A model generated the notes under the pieces. It was not told the origin of the DNA. It did not search any database and was given only the letters and a program-made list of their open reading frames with translations. DNA of 64,000 nucleotides from Owenia fusiformis (Eukaryota; Annelida; Polychaeta; Sabellida; Oweniidae): contig CAIIXF020000009.1 of the NCBI GenBank assembly GCA_903813345.2, positions 6,258,030 to 6,322,029 of the forward strand, written 5' to 3'. Positions 34,881 to 47,125 of this stretch are shown here, one piece after another. The position numbers and the translations under genes were made by a program. The stretch's first letter is position 1, and each line of letters starts with the position of its first letter.

Positions 34881-36000
34881 GGTCCTTTTTATCCACCATT
34901 TATTATTGTCCTCTTTGAATAGTCAACTTTGGTGTTGAATATGGTCCTCCTTATCCACCAGTGTAGATGATGATCTCTGATCAGTTGTGAATAGTCAACA
35001 TTGGTCATGGTCCTCTTTATCCACCATTAATTATAGTCCTCTATGACCAGTTATGAATGAAGTCAACATTGAAAATGGTCCTCTTTGTCCACCAGTAATT
35101 ATAGTCCTCTATGACCAGTTATGAATGTCTATGTCAATAATCTGCAAAAGGCTAATAAGCCCATGTAAAGCAGATATATAAAGTCAATATTATTGGTCAT
35201 GGTCCTCTTTATCCACCAGTAATTATAGTCCTCGATGGCCAGTTATGAATAAAGTCAACATTGAAAATAGTCCTCTTTATCCACCAGAAATTACAGTCCT
35301 CTATGACCAGTTATGAATAAAGTCAACATTGAAAATGGTCTTCTTTATCCACCAGAAATTATAGTCCTCTATGACCAGTTATCAGGTTATGTATAAAGTC
35401 AACATTGAAAATGGTCCTCTTTGTCCACCAGTAATTATAGTCCTCGATGACCAGTTTTGAATGAAGTCAACATTGAAAATAGTCCTCTTTTTCCACCAGT
35501 AATTATAGTCCTCTATGACCAGTTATGAATAAAGTCAATATTGGTCATGATCATCTTTATCCACCAGTAATTATAGTCCTCTATGACCAGTTATGAATAA
35601 AGTCAATATTGGTCATGGTCCTCTTTATCCACCAGTAATTATTATAGTCCTCGATGACCAGTTATGAATAAAGTCAACATTGAAAATTGTCCTCTTAGTC
35701 CACCAGTAATTATAGTCCTCGATGACCAGTTATGAATAAAGTCAACATTGAAAACGGTCTTTTTTATCCACCAGAAATTATTGTCCTCTATGACCAGTTA
35801 TCAGGTTATGAATAAAGTCAACATTGAAAATGGTCCTCTTTGTCCACCAGTAATTATAGTCCTCTATGACCAGTTATGAATAAAGTCAATATTGGTTATG
35901 GTCCTCTTTATCCACCAGTAATTTTTTTATTATAGTAGTGGTTATGAATAAAGTCAACATTGCATATGGTCCTCTAGATCAACCAGTTATTATAGTCCTA
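34881..36000 (+). repeat. ~67-bp minisatellite, about 16 units
   Basis: Units start GGTCCTCTTTATCCACCAGT and contain TATGACCAGTTATGAATAAA. The period is 66-68 bp, 77 bp where an extra CAGGTTAT is inserted, and one unit near 35127-35200 carries a ~57-bp insertion. The units are diverged, so the array is older than the 32-bp one. Most units carry AATAAA. It lies between the divergent genes, just before the acceptor of the plus gene's first coding exon. Confidence 0.9.
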
Positions 36001-36063
36001 TTTTGATATGTATGGTGATAACTGTTCACTGAAATATATCATTATTTCTTTATTACAGAACAG

Positions 36064-39000
36064 ATGGACACAGATATTTCTACCTGTTTGTTTAGTAGTG
36101 GAGCGGAGGCTGATGACAATGGTAAAGTATTAACAATAACAATTAATTAATCTATATATGATATTGGGCAATGAATACGCAAAATGATATACATTTCAGT
36201 CTTTGATATATATTTTTATTATGCACCTCATTAAAATACTCAAATCTGATTGGTTAAGAGCTGTAGGGTATTTGTTTACTATATTGCAGGACGTGTCTGT
36301 GCATCCGGGAGCTCACTCTTGTACAGTGATAGTGATGGGGAGACTGGTGAGTCAGATAAGTTCAATACTAAAGTCATGTAGAATAGTGCCATGTAAAGTG
36401 CAGTTGCACATGCACTACTTGGTTACATTATTATTGGTGAGATCAATATTGAAACAAGTGTAAACATCTTGTAGATGTCTTATTTTTTAAATTTCATGAA
36501 TTTGTATTATATTTCAGATAACAACAGAAGTCTGATTGATTGCACACTAAATCAACTTGAAGAGTTAAGGCCAAGTTTGAGAACTAAACGTAGGTATTTA
36601 ATTAGAAACAATATTCTATAAATTACATATTTTTCTGGAACTTCTTCACTGTTTTGTATGTCATCACTCAATGGATGGTGACATAAAATGATACAATTTA
36701 ATTATCATATTTTTCAACTTTTATTAAGTTTTAAATAGTAATTATTTAACACTAAAATGGTTCATGATATGCCATAATAACACAATATATAACATATCAA
36801 ACTATATTATTTTTTTTGATATCATCATCATATCATTATGATATCTTCATATCATGCACACGTGTTTCAATATAACATAAAATCACATTGCAATAATTGT
36901 AAATTGTATTATACTTCAGAAATCAGTCCAAAAACAAGGCTTTCAAGTTTACAAGCTCTTCAAGACTTAAGACCAAGCAAGAGGAATGAAGGTGGGAATA
37001 CAATACTAAATGGGCTTTCATCTCTGTTCCCTTTAATATCATTGTTTTGTTTAAAAATGTGATCTCTGAATATAGCAGGAAAATAACACATCACCAAAGA
37101 TGTTTAAGCATACAAGTACAGTAAAACATATCATCTGTACACAGGGAGATATGTCCAGTACTAAAATAGTACTCATTGCATTTTAACGCTGGGTACTCAT
37201 TCCAGTAAATATTAGTACCAAATGAGCACTTATGACATGAGTACTGCATACTGCATGAGTATCAGCATATCTCCCTGTGTAAATGAAACCCCTCAAAAGT
37301 TCAGCATTCCTAATAATTTTAAACAGTACAAAATTTCATTTAAATTTGTATAAGATATTTATAGGATATGATTATCCTATGATTTTGAGGAATATCATTT
37401 TTATCTACGAGGTGATATTGATATCTGCACGAGACAGCAAAGCAAAAGAGTAGATTAAAATGATATTCTGAAAAAAGTCATAGGTTATTCTTATTATCCC
37501 ACACTTACAGGGAGTGAACTAAATTTATTTTTTAATGTTATCATACATCATTTAGTACACTTATTTTTAATGTTATCATACATCATTTAGTACACTAAGT
37601 GTAGGATAATTATCAAATATGCTCACAAAACAAACATACAGTAACAGTAAACCTGTCTTATCAAAACATAATTAGGTTTCACATTTATACCTTTCTTTGA
37701 CCTAAATTGTATTGTATTGTATCCAAACATTATAAAATTGCCAATCAAATAAGTGACTTTCACTTTGTCAGGTGTGAAAAGACAACGCCAATATCCTGGA
37801 TGGACACTAATTAAATGTGGGGGATATTACAAGTTAAGCCTTGGGCTAAGTGGTCATCCTGCAGTAGATGCCAGTGGGACAGAGTATCCACATATATCAG
37901 GAGCCCAGTTTTCCTCAGGTGGAAACCTTTTAACAGTAAGTTGGCACACAGTAACTAAAAACATAATTTAATGGACACAGTGTATCCCAACAGACAATAT
38001 ACATTTTATGATTTCTATTTATTGCCTATTGTAACAAAATTTTTTCATACAAGTACTCTTTACAGTGACAACATGGCTTTTTACAATTCAGCACACCTGA
38101 AATTATTTTTTAAGCAAGGAAATGGGCCAAAAGTGAACTTCCCGCCAATATTTTCGGAATAAAAAGTTAAAAATTCCATTCTTTAACGACAATTAAATTT
38201 AATTCTCAGTTGTCGTTAAAGAATGGAATTTTTGACTGAGAATTAAATTAAATTTAATATTGCAATTTTTGATTTCAAATAGCATGTATATGTATATTAC
38301 AGAAACTCCTCTGAATATAAATATGCTGCATCTTGGGCACACTTGTAACATGTTACCATAGCTTATGGTGTTGTCCCACTCAGGGCATGTGGGCTCACTG
38401 TTCACCACCGTGTGATGGCAGACAGAAAACACGGAGGCGAATGGTGAGCTCACACAGCTAATGTGACAACTTCTTTATTAACAAGAATTTAAAGCATGTA
38501 AACTTTTTTACTTTGTAACCAAATTGTGGTCTACTGATGAGGGAAACGTAATTTGACTTTATTTCCAATACCTCCAAATTTTCTCAATTTTTAAAAGCTT
38601 TTTCTTTAAAAACATATATGATGTTAGTGGATGGATCTTGCCACACCTTGAAGATGTAAATGGACATTCTCGGCCACACTGTTTTAAATTTGTCAAGGAA
38701 AATGGACACACTAGAATGTATTACAAAGAGTGGTCTACTGATGAGGGAAACATAATTTGACTTTATTTCAAAAACCTCCAAATTTTCTCAATTTTTAAAA
38801 GCTTCCCAGACTCATGAATGCCTTTGAGCGATGTGTTGAAACGATGCAACCCACAGCAGCAGAGGTAAATCACATTTTGACAACAAGAAAACACAAGGAA
38901 ATACTCAGAAATTCAATAAAAAATCCTAGTGCACTATTTCCTCCAAGATATTATTGATTATATTACAATACTAGTTTCTTTAAAAAGGGACAAATGACAT

Positions 39001-42000
39001 CTGAATTACATTGTAAAAAACAAGTCTATGCTTTGAGGTTCAATCGCACATCTATTTATAAATTATTTAAGGAATAGGGCATGAGATAATAGTTTACATT
39101 TAAAACATTTTTATGTTACATATTGAAAATATATATGGTGTTAGTGGATGGATCTTCCCACACCTTGAAGATGTAAATGGACATTCTCGGCCACACTGTT
39201 TTAAATTTGCCAAGGAAAATGGACACACTAGAATGTATTACAAAGAGTGGTCTCAATTTTTTCCTCAATTACAATAGTCGAAAATTGATGATAAACTTGA
39301 TGAATTCTTGAAAATCGACATTTCAAGGTTAACCAATGGGAAATTTAGAGGTATTAGAAATGAAGTCAAGTTACGTTTCCATCAATATTAAAGTTATTTC
39401 ATTGCCAGTTAAGTAAATAAAAATTCAAACGGAGCTAAGGTTGCCAAACTTATTGAGGGGAGTGTATGTTTCAGATCATAAAAGAAGAAACCATTGGAAC
39501 AGTAGTAGCTGTAGCAACAATGGAAGACAGACACTGGGAGGGGGTGAAAAGAATTTTCAATAAATATGAAGAAAGGTCACCCAACAATAGCATACCACAG
39601 AAGGTAAGACAAAATAATATTAAGCACGGTTACATAGCTGGATCATATTAACTGCAGTTGAATCTTGATTTCAAAAGTTTCGCCATGCAAATTATAAATA
39701 ATAAATCAACAATTATATTCAACCACAAATGAATGCCCAAACACCCGCAATATCAAAGTCTTTCTTTAGTGAAGCCATTTTTTTTAAATTCTCCAATATC
39801 ACGTTTGTCTGAGCATCTATTTGTGGTTACCATCGAAGCTTTATTAATTTGCAAGGGAAAACATTTTGAAGTAGAGTTCAACTTAGTTGAGCTGAAATAG
39901 AAAGTTTATCGAAAACAAAAGAATTTCAGCGAACATCTTGAATGAAGCTAACTGCAGTTAGAGTCATCCAGCTGTGGCACGGTGATTAAAGATCAAGGGA
40001 AACAAATCGAGTAAAGTTGTAAGGTGGAAATATGTTTCCCGGCTTTTCAGAATGGGATCAAGCAAATGCCTTGATGCAATCAGTCAACATTCAAAATTCA
40101 AAAGGCTAACCAGAATAATGGCAACGCCAAAGCGTAGCGAATCCCATCGAACAGAAATGGCTGGCATTTTTACAAACGAAGCGCAAATATCATAAAACAA
40201 CACACCAGAAAGGCCACCATTTCCAAAATGGTTGCTCACTAGCCAAGTTGCCATCAGAAGAAATAATATGCTTTTAAGTAGCCACCTCTAAAAATTTTGA
40301 AAAATCGCACACGTACTTGTAAAATAACACACATAAAAATGGTGGCCATTTTTCAAAATGTCCGACTACTCCCCAAAGTTTAATTAGACAATGTGCCATG
40401 CTTAAAGTATTCACATATCAAATATGAACAAAATCGCTCCATATTGCTATTACAGTTTTACATATTGCACCTAAATTACTGTAAAATCGTCACTAAAATG
40501 GCCGCCATTTTGAAATGAGCGGCTATTTTGAAAATCGGCTTTCGAGCAGAACTTCTACCCCCATAGGGTATATGTGTACAAAACAGTTAGGATATACTGT
40601 AAAACGGGTATTGTTAGCGAGGGGTAATTGTTAGCGATCGCTATAGTTTCGCTAAAAATTCAATTCGCTAAAATAAACCGGGGTTAAAATATACCGGGCG
40701 CTAAAATTTGCAAATTCCCGGGAAACTACATGAATACTAGTATTTAAGGAGCTTTTCGTTCAGTGCTCGACTTCCGGTTTGTAATTTGAAAAAGGTAAAA
40801 TTGAAAAATCGCTAAAATATCCCAGTTTCAAAATTATCCGTTTTACAGTATATTCATGATAACATCAAAATCATTTGATGATGTAATTGTAGAGAAATGA
40901 ATGTAGCTATTTGTCTAGTAATATAGATTTGCTAAGGACTAATCAAACCCATTTTTTCATCAGTTTTTCAGAATGATTACAACAAAATATTGGAATGGTT
41001 TAATTATAAACCAGGCAATCAGCAAAGCTGAATCTGGATCACTGGCTTCGGCCATCCAATGGATGAGCACCAAAACAAAACAAACAAAATGGATTGAACA
41101 GTGGGATAAGTGCCCAGATGTTCTTAAGTGGGAAGAGGCAGTTGCTGCAAGTTTGGTACAACTGTCCGATTTGGATGATTTCTTGGGTGAGATTGAATAA
41201 CAAATTCTGTACTTCTACTTAATTTAGCGCTGCTTACAGGTTACAGGGTAATCCAAAAATGTTCACAATTGAGTCACATCATTACTTCTCTAATATGAAT
41301 GATCAACAATTTATTTTCACACATGTACAGTAAAAGTTTTGTATGGTTTACAGTTGAAAATTTCAACTTGAAATCTATTTTTTTTACTTTTCTTCTTTAA
41401 AAATTGAATTATCTGCAAAATTCACATTTTTGCAGAATTGCAGCAATTTTTTTATATTCAAACTTTATCTTTATTGCACATCATAGATGATCTGCTTTTG
41501 CATGGACGTTACTATCTTTTAACTTGTCTATTCATACCGTTTTCTACACAGAAATAAATTAGAGGAGAAATGGAATGACAAAATTGTGAACATTCTTTTT
41601 GGACAACCCTGTATTTAGGCTGATTTGCTGTTTAAAACATTTGGCAGATACTTAATTTGGCAGACTTGCAATATTTTAAAATCTAATCACACTAGGGATT
41701 AGTAATACAGTCATACATATATGATCATACATACAGATAACAGTTATAAAACCTACTCAAAAAAGATTTCAACCCTTCAATTTTTTCCACTAAGTGATTT
41801 CTCAAAAAAAGTTCTGAAATTATTATATCAATACAACAAAATTACTCTCCAATAGCTTTTGAAATGATTTTTGAATTTGGAAGAGTAAATATGATATATT
41901 GTATGTTTACATTATTTCAGAACTAAAGCTGAATCCTACAAATCTTGAGAGATTCAAAATCTGGGCGATTGGACTTTGCCAAGGCACTCAAGTGGATGAA

Positions 42001-42135
42001 TTAAAAATATCAATTGAAATTACAAAGCACGGAGAATTAGTGAACTGTGATAGTACAAGATTACAAGCATTTCTTGCACAGGAGAAGCACAGAATTAAAA
42101 AAGAATATCTGCTAAAATACAATTCTGATGAATGA
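36064..42135 (+). CDS. Uncharacterised 8-exon gene divergent to the nuclease-like gene
   Basis: Exons: 36064-36121 (exon begins at 36059 after TTTATTACAG), 36290-36346, 36518-36589, 36920-36991, 37772-37935, 39475-39603, 40964-41186, 41921-42135. All borders are GT/AG, all phases agree and the total is 990 nt, 329 residues plus stop, so the model is strongly supported although I do not recognise the product. The first two exons are Ser/Asp-rich (SLLYSDSDGET). Exons 3 and 4 are both 72 nt, phase 1-1, and encode similar Leu-rich segments (LNQLEELRPS, LSSLQALQDLRPS), so they look like an exon duplication. The middle has YPGWTLIKCGGYYKLSLG; the C-terminal half is rich in Trp, Lys and Glu (FKIWAIGLCQGTQVDEL) and ends KEYLLKYNSDE. 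No signal peptide or membrane segment. It could be an accessory partner of the divergent gene, or simply a neighbour. Confidence 0.7.
37381..37500. repeat. Imperfect foldback in intron of the plus gene
   Basis: CCTATGATTTTGAGGAATATCATTTT is matched in reverse by the segment ending GTCATAGG near 37484. Similar words occur near 25490-25600 and 61620-61745 (CGCTRCGCTCACTCG, ATAAATCATAG), suggesting a dispersed foldback family. Confidence 0.5.
38169..38233. repeat. 24-bp perfect inverted repeat, 17-nt loop
   Basis: AAAAATTCCATTCTTTAACG and onward (38169-38192) pairs exactly with 38210-38233. Part of the arm (GTTGTCGTTAAAGAATGG) also occurs singly near 25845. The following 38255-38335 resembles 21945-22020, which spans the last-exon end of the nuclease-like gene. 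Confidence 0.8.
38526..39256 (+). pseudogene. Inverted exon fragments of the nuclease-like gene family
   Basis: On the plus strand, 38611-38745 copies exon 13 (27397-27537 on the minus strand). 38804-38868 copies the 3' part of exon 12 together with its donor. 38869-39125 copies intron 12, and 39126-39255 copies exon 13 again. A further stub of exon 13's end lies at 38526-38545, within a direct duplication with a ~205-bp period. Because the intron is present, this is a DNA-level duplication, not a retrocopy. The two exon 13 copies share three differences from the intact exon (for example GGACAT for GGACAC). They lie in an intron of the plus-strand gene. Confidence 0.85.
40592..40853. mobile_element. 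262-bp inverted-repeat element
   Basis: A perfect 16-bp terminal inverted repeat ATATACTGTAAAACGG (40592-40607 and 40838-40853), with TA inside the termini. The interior has repeated TCGCTAAAA/GCTAAAAT words. It is non-coding and lies in the intron between exons 6 and 7 of the plus gene. Confidence 0.8.
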
Positions 42136-45030
42136 ACTAAGATATTTCACCATGTCAACCAAAAATTGTCATACACATGACACTTGATTCAAGAGTTATA
42201 ATGTAGTACTAGTGCACCTGTTGTATTCTCCCAATCATTTTCAGGTTGAAATTATTATTATATGGTTTGATCATCAGATGATATTCACTTTGAATAATTT
42301 AGCTCGTGTGTAAGTTCTTCAATCACTTGAGTAAGCACTATAAAGTATAATAGCTGAATACTGCATCATCCAATGCTGAGTCAGGCTTATCAATTCCATG
42401 TATCTGTGTATATCCGTTATGAATGAACCATTCACATATTAATCTCACTTTAAATTTTGATACTCTAGTATTCAATCTAGGCTGTAATTTCCATATTGCT
42501 CCTCAAATAGTTCCATTTGGTGTTTCTAACCTCGGGTAGAATATAAGTGGCACAGCAAAGATGGTGGTGGTTGAAGAATGAGTTTCTGAAAAAATTTCAG
42601 AGAATAAGCATTTACAATCTAATCACTTGATGGAAATTTAAACATAATATATGTCCTCATAGACTATTGCATTTTATATGCAAGTCAAGTAAAGGCTTTA
42701 AAGGTCCAGATCTTTTAAGGTCTAGGCAATGTTTGGGAGTAATTGTACATTACTACAAAATTGTATTGTTATTGTTCTACAGTATTCTACTATAACAATA
42801 CAATTTTGTAGTAATGTACAATAACAGACATTTAATAATGTACATAGTTTCACTGCAATTACTGCATGACAGAGCATAAGGTGGGGTAAATCTACATGTT
42901 ACATTTTTATGCAGTCCTCTTTGGAGTAGCATATTATTTTTAGTAATTTACATATCAGGGTTTTCACTAGAATTTTCAAAAACAAGGAACATAACTGTCA
43001 AATTTAATGGAAATCATGAATTTAGAATAAAAACAGGCGTTTTTTGAAAACAACCAGTGAAAATAGTCAGTTGCCTGCATATCATTTCATTGTGTTGAGA
43101 ATATAATCAGTCCATAATGAAATGAGTTCTGTTCATGAAAATAATGTTTGACTCCAATGAGGGTTGCATTAAAATTCCAAGTACATAAAGAATTGCCTAA
43201 ACTTATTTGTTGATTTTTGATGATAATTCACATATATCTATAATACTGTACTCCCAGCCGGTATTATTCATGTGAGACTTAATTTTGTGGAATTTCAGAA
43301 TAGTTGTAAATAGCAACAAAAACGAATTGTCACGAAACTTGATAATTCAATCACTTGGAATTTTTGTTTCTTTAAAATGTTTGTCTAGTGGATGCTTGCA
43401 ATAAGTTCATTTACACTGGCTTTTTATATTAGAAAAAGTAACAATGTAAAGAGGTCAAGGTGACCAGGATCTAGTAATAAGTTGTAAATCTTATCCAAAT
43501 ATGACAATAGTCCTTCAATTGGATAGGGTAGGTGAAATTACTTGAAATACATAAGTTTACAAAACTTGAGGATTCAGAGAATGAAGAAAACTAAACTTAT
43601 GAAATCTGTAGTGGAGAAACTCTGATTTCTCAAAATTCGATAAATTAAAGGCAAGCTGGTCAAACTAGCCAGGAGTATAGTAGATCTACAGTTTGGAACA
43701 TAAATGATGACTCACGTATTTGTTTTTTGAAGTGTAGATTTGCTATACATCAGTGGATCAGAGTATACAAAATGTACAAATTTTAGGGATATTTCTCTAG
43801 AAAATGTTAGAGACTATGGTTTGAAAATGGTGATCAAAAATTAACTAGTCTAGTCATTTATTGTTTCAGAATTTTGATGCATTCCAATTGAGTCTCATGT
43901 TATATTTCTTGTAGGAATTACTCCTTCCCCAGATACACTGGTGAGAGAGATTTGTTTCGAGCAATGTATAAAATATGAAAATTCAGTGACAGAAAGTCAC
44001 TCCTTTATATTATACATTTTGAAAAAAATATAGTCTATGATCACTCTGTGCAAAACTGAAAGATACCGGCAATGTGGAGAAGGAGTGATTCTTATTTAAA
44101 AAAACAAACGAAGCAAATCAATAGATGCAGCCAACTTTGACTTGTGAGAAGATTGTTTTGATAGTATAAAAACAAAAATATCAGTGAATTTTCTCGTTTT
44201 AATACATTTTAAAAGAAAAATCTTCTCGCAAGTCTTTCCTCGGCACATATTGATTATTTTTTAAAACTGGAAAATAGACTATGTGTGGGAAGGAGTGATT
44301 CCTGGTCCTGAAAAAATATGCGACTCATTTGAGGAATGCAGCTAATTTCCAAGCATGCCATCCTAGTCTAAAGTCCATTTCACTGTTTTATTGCATCAGT
44401 AGAACACCAAAAATAAGAAATCAGGAGAAGTGTGCAATAATTTATGGAGAACTATGTTAATATTGTGTATGAATGACATTTGTTTATTTCAGATTATCTA
44501 GCTCTTTGTGCAATAAGCCTGTGCCCTCTTCTAATTTTAAAATTTCAGCCATGTTAGTAATATTTTTGAAAATACTATGGCAGAGAAGCATCAAAATATA
44601 AGAGGCCACACACTTCATTAGCCAAACTAGAAGCAATCAAAGATGACAAATGTCATTTATGTACTAGAGTAAAGGAATATTTTCCATAAAATGATCTTTT
44701 GATTTCTTATTTTTTAGGTTTTAATGAAAAATATACAATACCTGATATAACAGTACCATATGATGGTACGAGCTCCTGTAAAATACAAGCGAATAGGCGG
44801 AAAGTAGTCTGTAGCGGGTCTGTAGGCAGGGCAGTTTTCACTTCAGCAGGAATATGTTGGATTTTCATCTAAACAATCAGTGTTAATCCTGGCGTGTATT
44901 GACGGATATCTTTTTGGAATCACAAAAGTTCTTAAGAATATCCTTCCATCAATCATTTGGTACATCAATAATTTATCATCGTCCGTTGAAACTGTCGGAA
45001 TTCAAGAATAAATATCCCCCGGCCGTAAAT
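42136..45030. other. Intergenic, no gene recognised
   Basis: AT-rich sequence downstream of the plus gene. A possible polyadenylation signal is AATAAA near 43025. Apart from the hairpin at 42742-42822 I see nothing that can be supported. Confidence 0.4.
42742..42822. repeat. Perfect 31-bp hairpin with 19-nt loop
   Basis: The left arm 42742-42772 (ATTGTACATTACTACAAAAT and onward) pairs without mismatch with 42792-42822. Either a young foldback element or a hairpin RNA source. Perfect pairing argues against a conserved microRNA precursor, which usually has mismatches. Confidence 0.85.
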
Positions 45031-45054
45031 TGAGACTCAGCAACATCTTTCCAG

Positions 45055-45960
45055 AGCACGAGGGAATGCGCACGCATCACTTCCGGGTGACCTTCTCCAG
45101 AATTACGTCTCTCGTGTTTTACCTTCGTTTGCGCAAATTCTTATCATTAATATTTGAATGTGACATTTCATCGGGATATGTTTTAATCAATGTAAGCATA
45201 TTCTTTACATCTTTCTTTATCTTGATGTTTGATGAAAAGTTGAAACATTGATTAACACATCAGAAATTATCATATTATTATTCGAAGCGCAGGTTTAGAA
45301 AAGGGGATGCGCACGCCTCACTTCCGCTTGACCTTTTCCAGAATTACGTCTCTTGAGTCGGGGCAATCTGCGCGAGATTCGGTTTTTACTTGGTTCGGTT
45401 TTTCATTAAAGGAAGTACTTCATTCCCATGATTCAAAGTGCTTTTCTGCCATCGGTTCGGTTTAAGTTTGTACAACACACGTCTACAAATCCGGGGCAGG
45501 TTGATATTATGTCATTACATTTGTTTTGGGTGTATACTTTTTGTTTTGACACTAAACAAAAATATTCCCGCACTATATGGTGCATCATGGGTAGGGACTG
45601 CTGTGAAATAATGAACGTAAGTGACATCTATCTCAAATTAAATGTTCTTTTTCAGCTATTAATTGCGCATGTGTGATAATAATTTAACCAATTAAATTGC
45701 TGGATTTAATGCGCATGCGCCAAAAACCGAACCAAAAAATGGAATCTCGCGCAGATTGCCTCTAGTGCGTCTCTTGCGTTTCACCTTCGTTTGCGCAAGT
45801 TCTCATCATTTCATTTTTGAATGTAACATGTCGTTGTGATATGTTTAATTCGATAATATCATATTGTTTACATCTTTCTCTATCTTGAGGAATAATAAAA
45901 GGTTGAGATATTAATTAACACGTCAGAAATTATAATATTATTTGAAGCGCATGTTTAGAA
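45055..45960. repeat. Duplicated segment interrupted by an inverted-repeat element
   Basis: A segment with CTTCCG-GTGACCTT, CCAGAATTACGTCTC and CCTTCGTTTGCGCAA (about 45055-45290) is repeated at about 45305-45360 plus 45765-45960. The second copy is split by the element at 45362-45760. Both copies share the later stretch ending GAAGCGC..GTTTAGAAAA. Confidence 0.7.
45362..45760. mobile_element. 399-bp inverted-repeat element
   Basis: Perfect 19-bp terminal inverted repeat GGCAATCTGCGCGAGATTC at 45362 and its complement ending 45760, followed inward by GGTTTTT and ACCGAACC words. The interior resembles 46497-46710 (GTGTATACTTTTTGTTT), a diverged relative. It sits inside one copy of the flanking duplication, so it inserted later. 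The target duplication is unclear. Confidence 0.8.
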
Positions 45961-47125
45961 AATTTTGAAATCGTCATTGTTCGATTTGACCAATCAGCGA
46001 CGATGTCATCTCAATACAAGGAGGATTGGCTCCCAGAATGCAACATCGATATGTGGTATCGAGAGCTTTCAGGGGAAAATCAGTTATACCAGAGTGTCTC
46101 ATGAAACGATTAACCAGATGGCAAACAGCCGATCAGCTGTCAGCAGGGGATGTGGCCCAGCAGTTGTGTTTTTTTTTATAAATACAAGCTTAAGCACAAG
46201 GCATCTTGATTTAACCTTTGATCTAAAAGCATTGCAGATGATTGGTCAAATTCAAATTAAACACGATATACTGTAGCCGTATCCTAGATAAGAGAGGATG
46301 TGGCATACCAGAATGCACTTTCCACTGCTCATATTTATCATGAGACCTTTAAAATATTTATTTCCAAATTTGCTTGAAATGTTATCCGTTATTCTTGAAT
46401 ACTTTTAAATAATGTTAAAGGTCAAGATACTCTATATGGGGCAGAATATTGAAGATTCATACTGAAAGCCAACTGGTTTTTAATAGTATTGGTTTAGTTT
46501 TTCAATAATGGAAGTAATTCATTCCCAAGATTCAAATTGCTTTTCTGTGCTCGGTTCAGTTTTAGGCTTGTTTGTACATCAAACATTCACATTCTGGGCC
46601 AGTTGATATTCTGTTAGTCATAACACTTCTGTTTGGTGTATACTTTTTGTTTATTTACACTAAACACATAATCCTGCAATTTAATGTGCATTGCATAGAC
46701 ACTACTGGTGTTTTCCTTGTTATTCATAAACATAATTTATCATTCAAATATCACCTATCATATGATGTCCCATCAAATTTCCATGAGTCATACTTGCAAC
46801 TTTTAATTCACATAGAATTAGAACACTGTTAATGTCCAATGGTCCAATTGATGGTCCAGTTAGATATTTATTACTAGGCTAAAGCGGGAAATAATTCTAT
46901 ACTACACTACAAGCAAGGAATGCATGTGTTACAGGTGATAGGTCCATAACCCATAGTCTATAGACAGTTAATACTAGAGCTAGGTACAATAGCCACTAAG
47001 AGGCTGTTTTGGTTGTGCTAGACATTGTTAAGGTAGTTGGTAGTACAATAACAGGTATAGAAGAAGAGGAGCTACAGTAAAGTGGTAGTGCAGGGAAATG
47101 TTCACTTGTTAAGGTTCTGTTGCTA

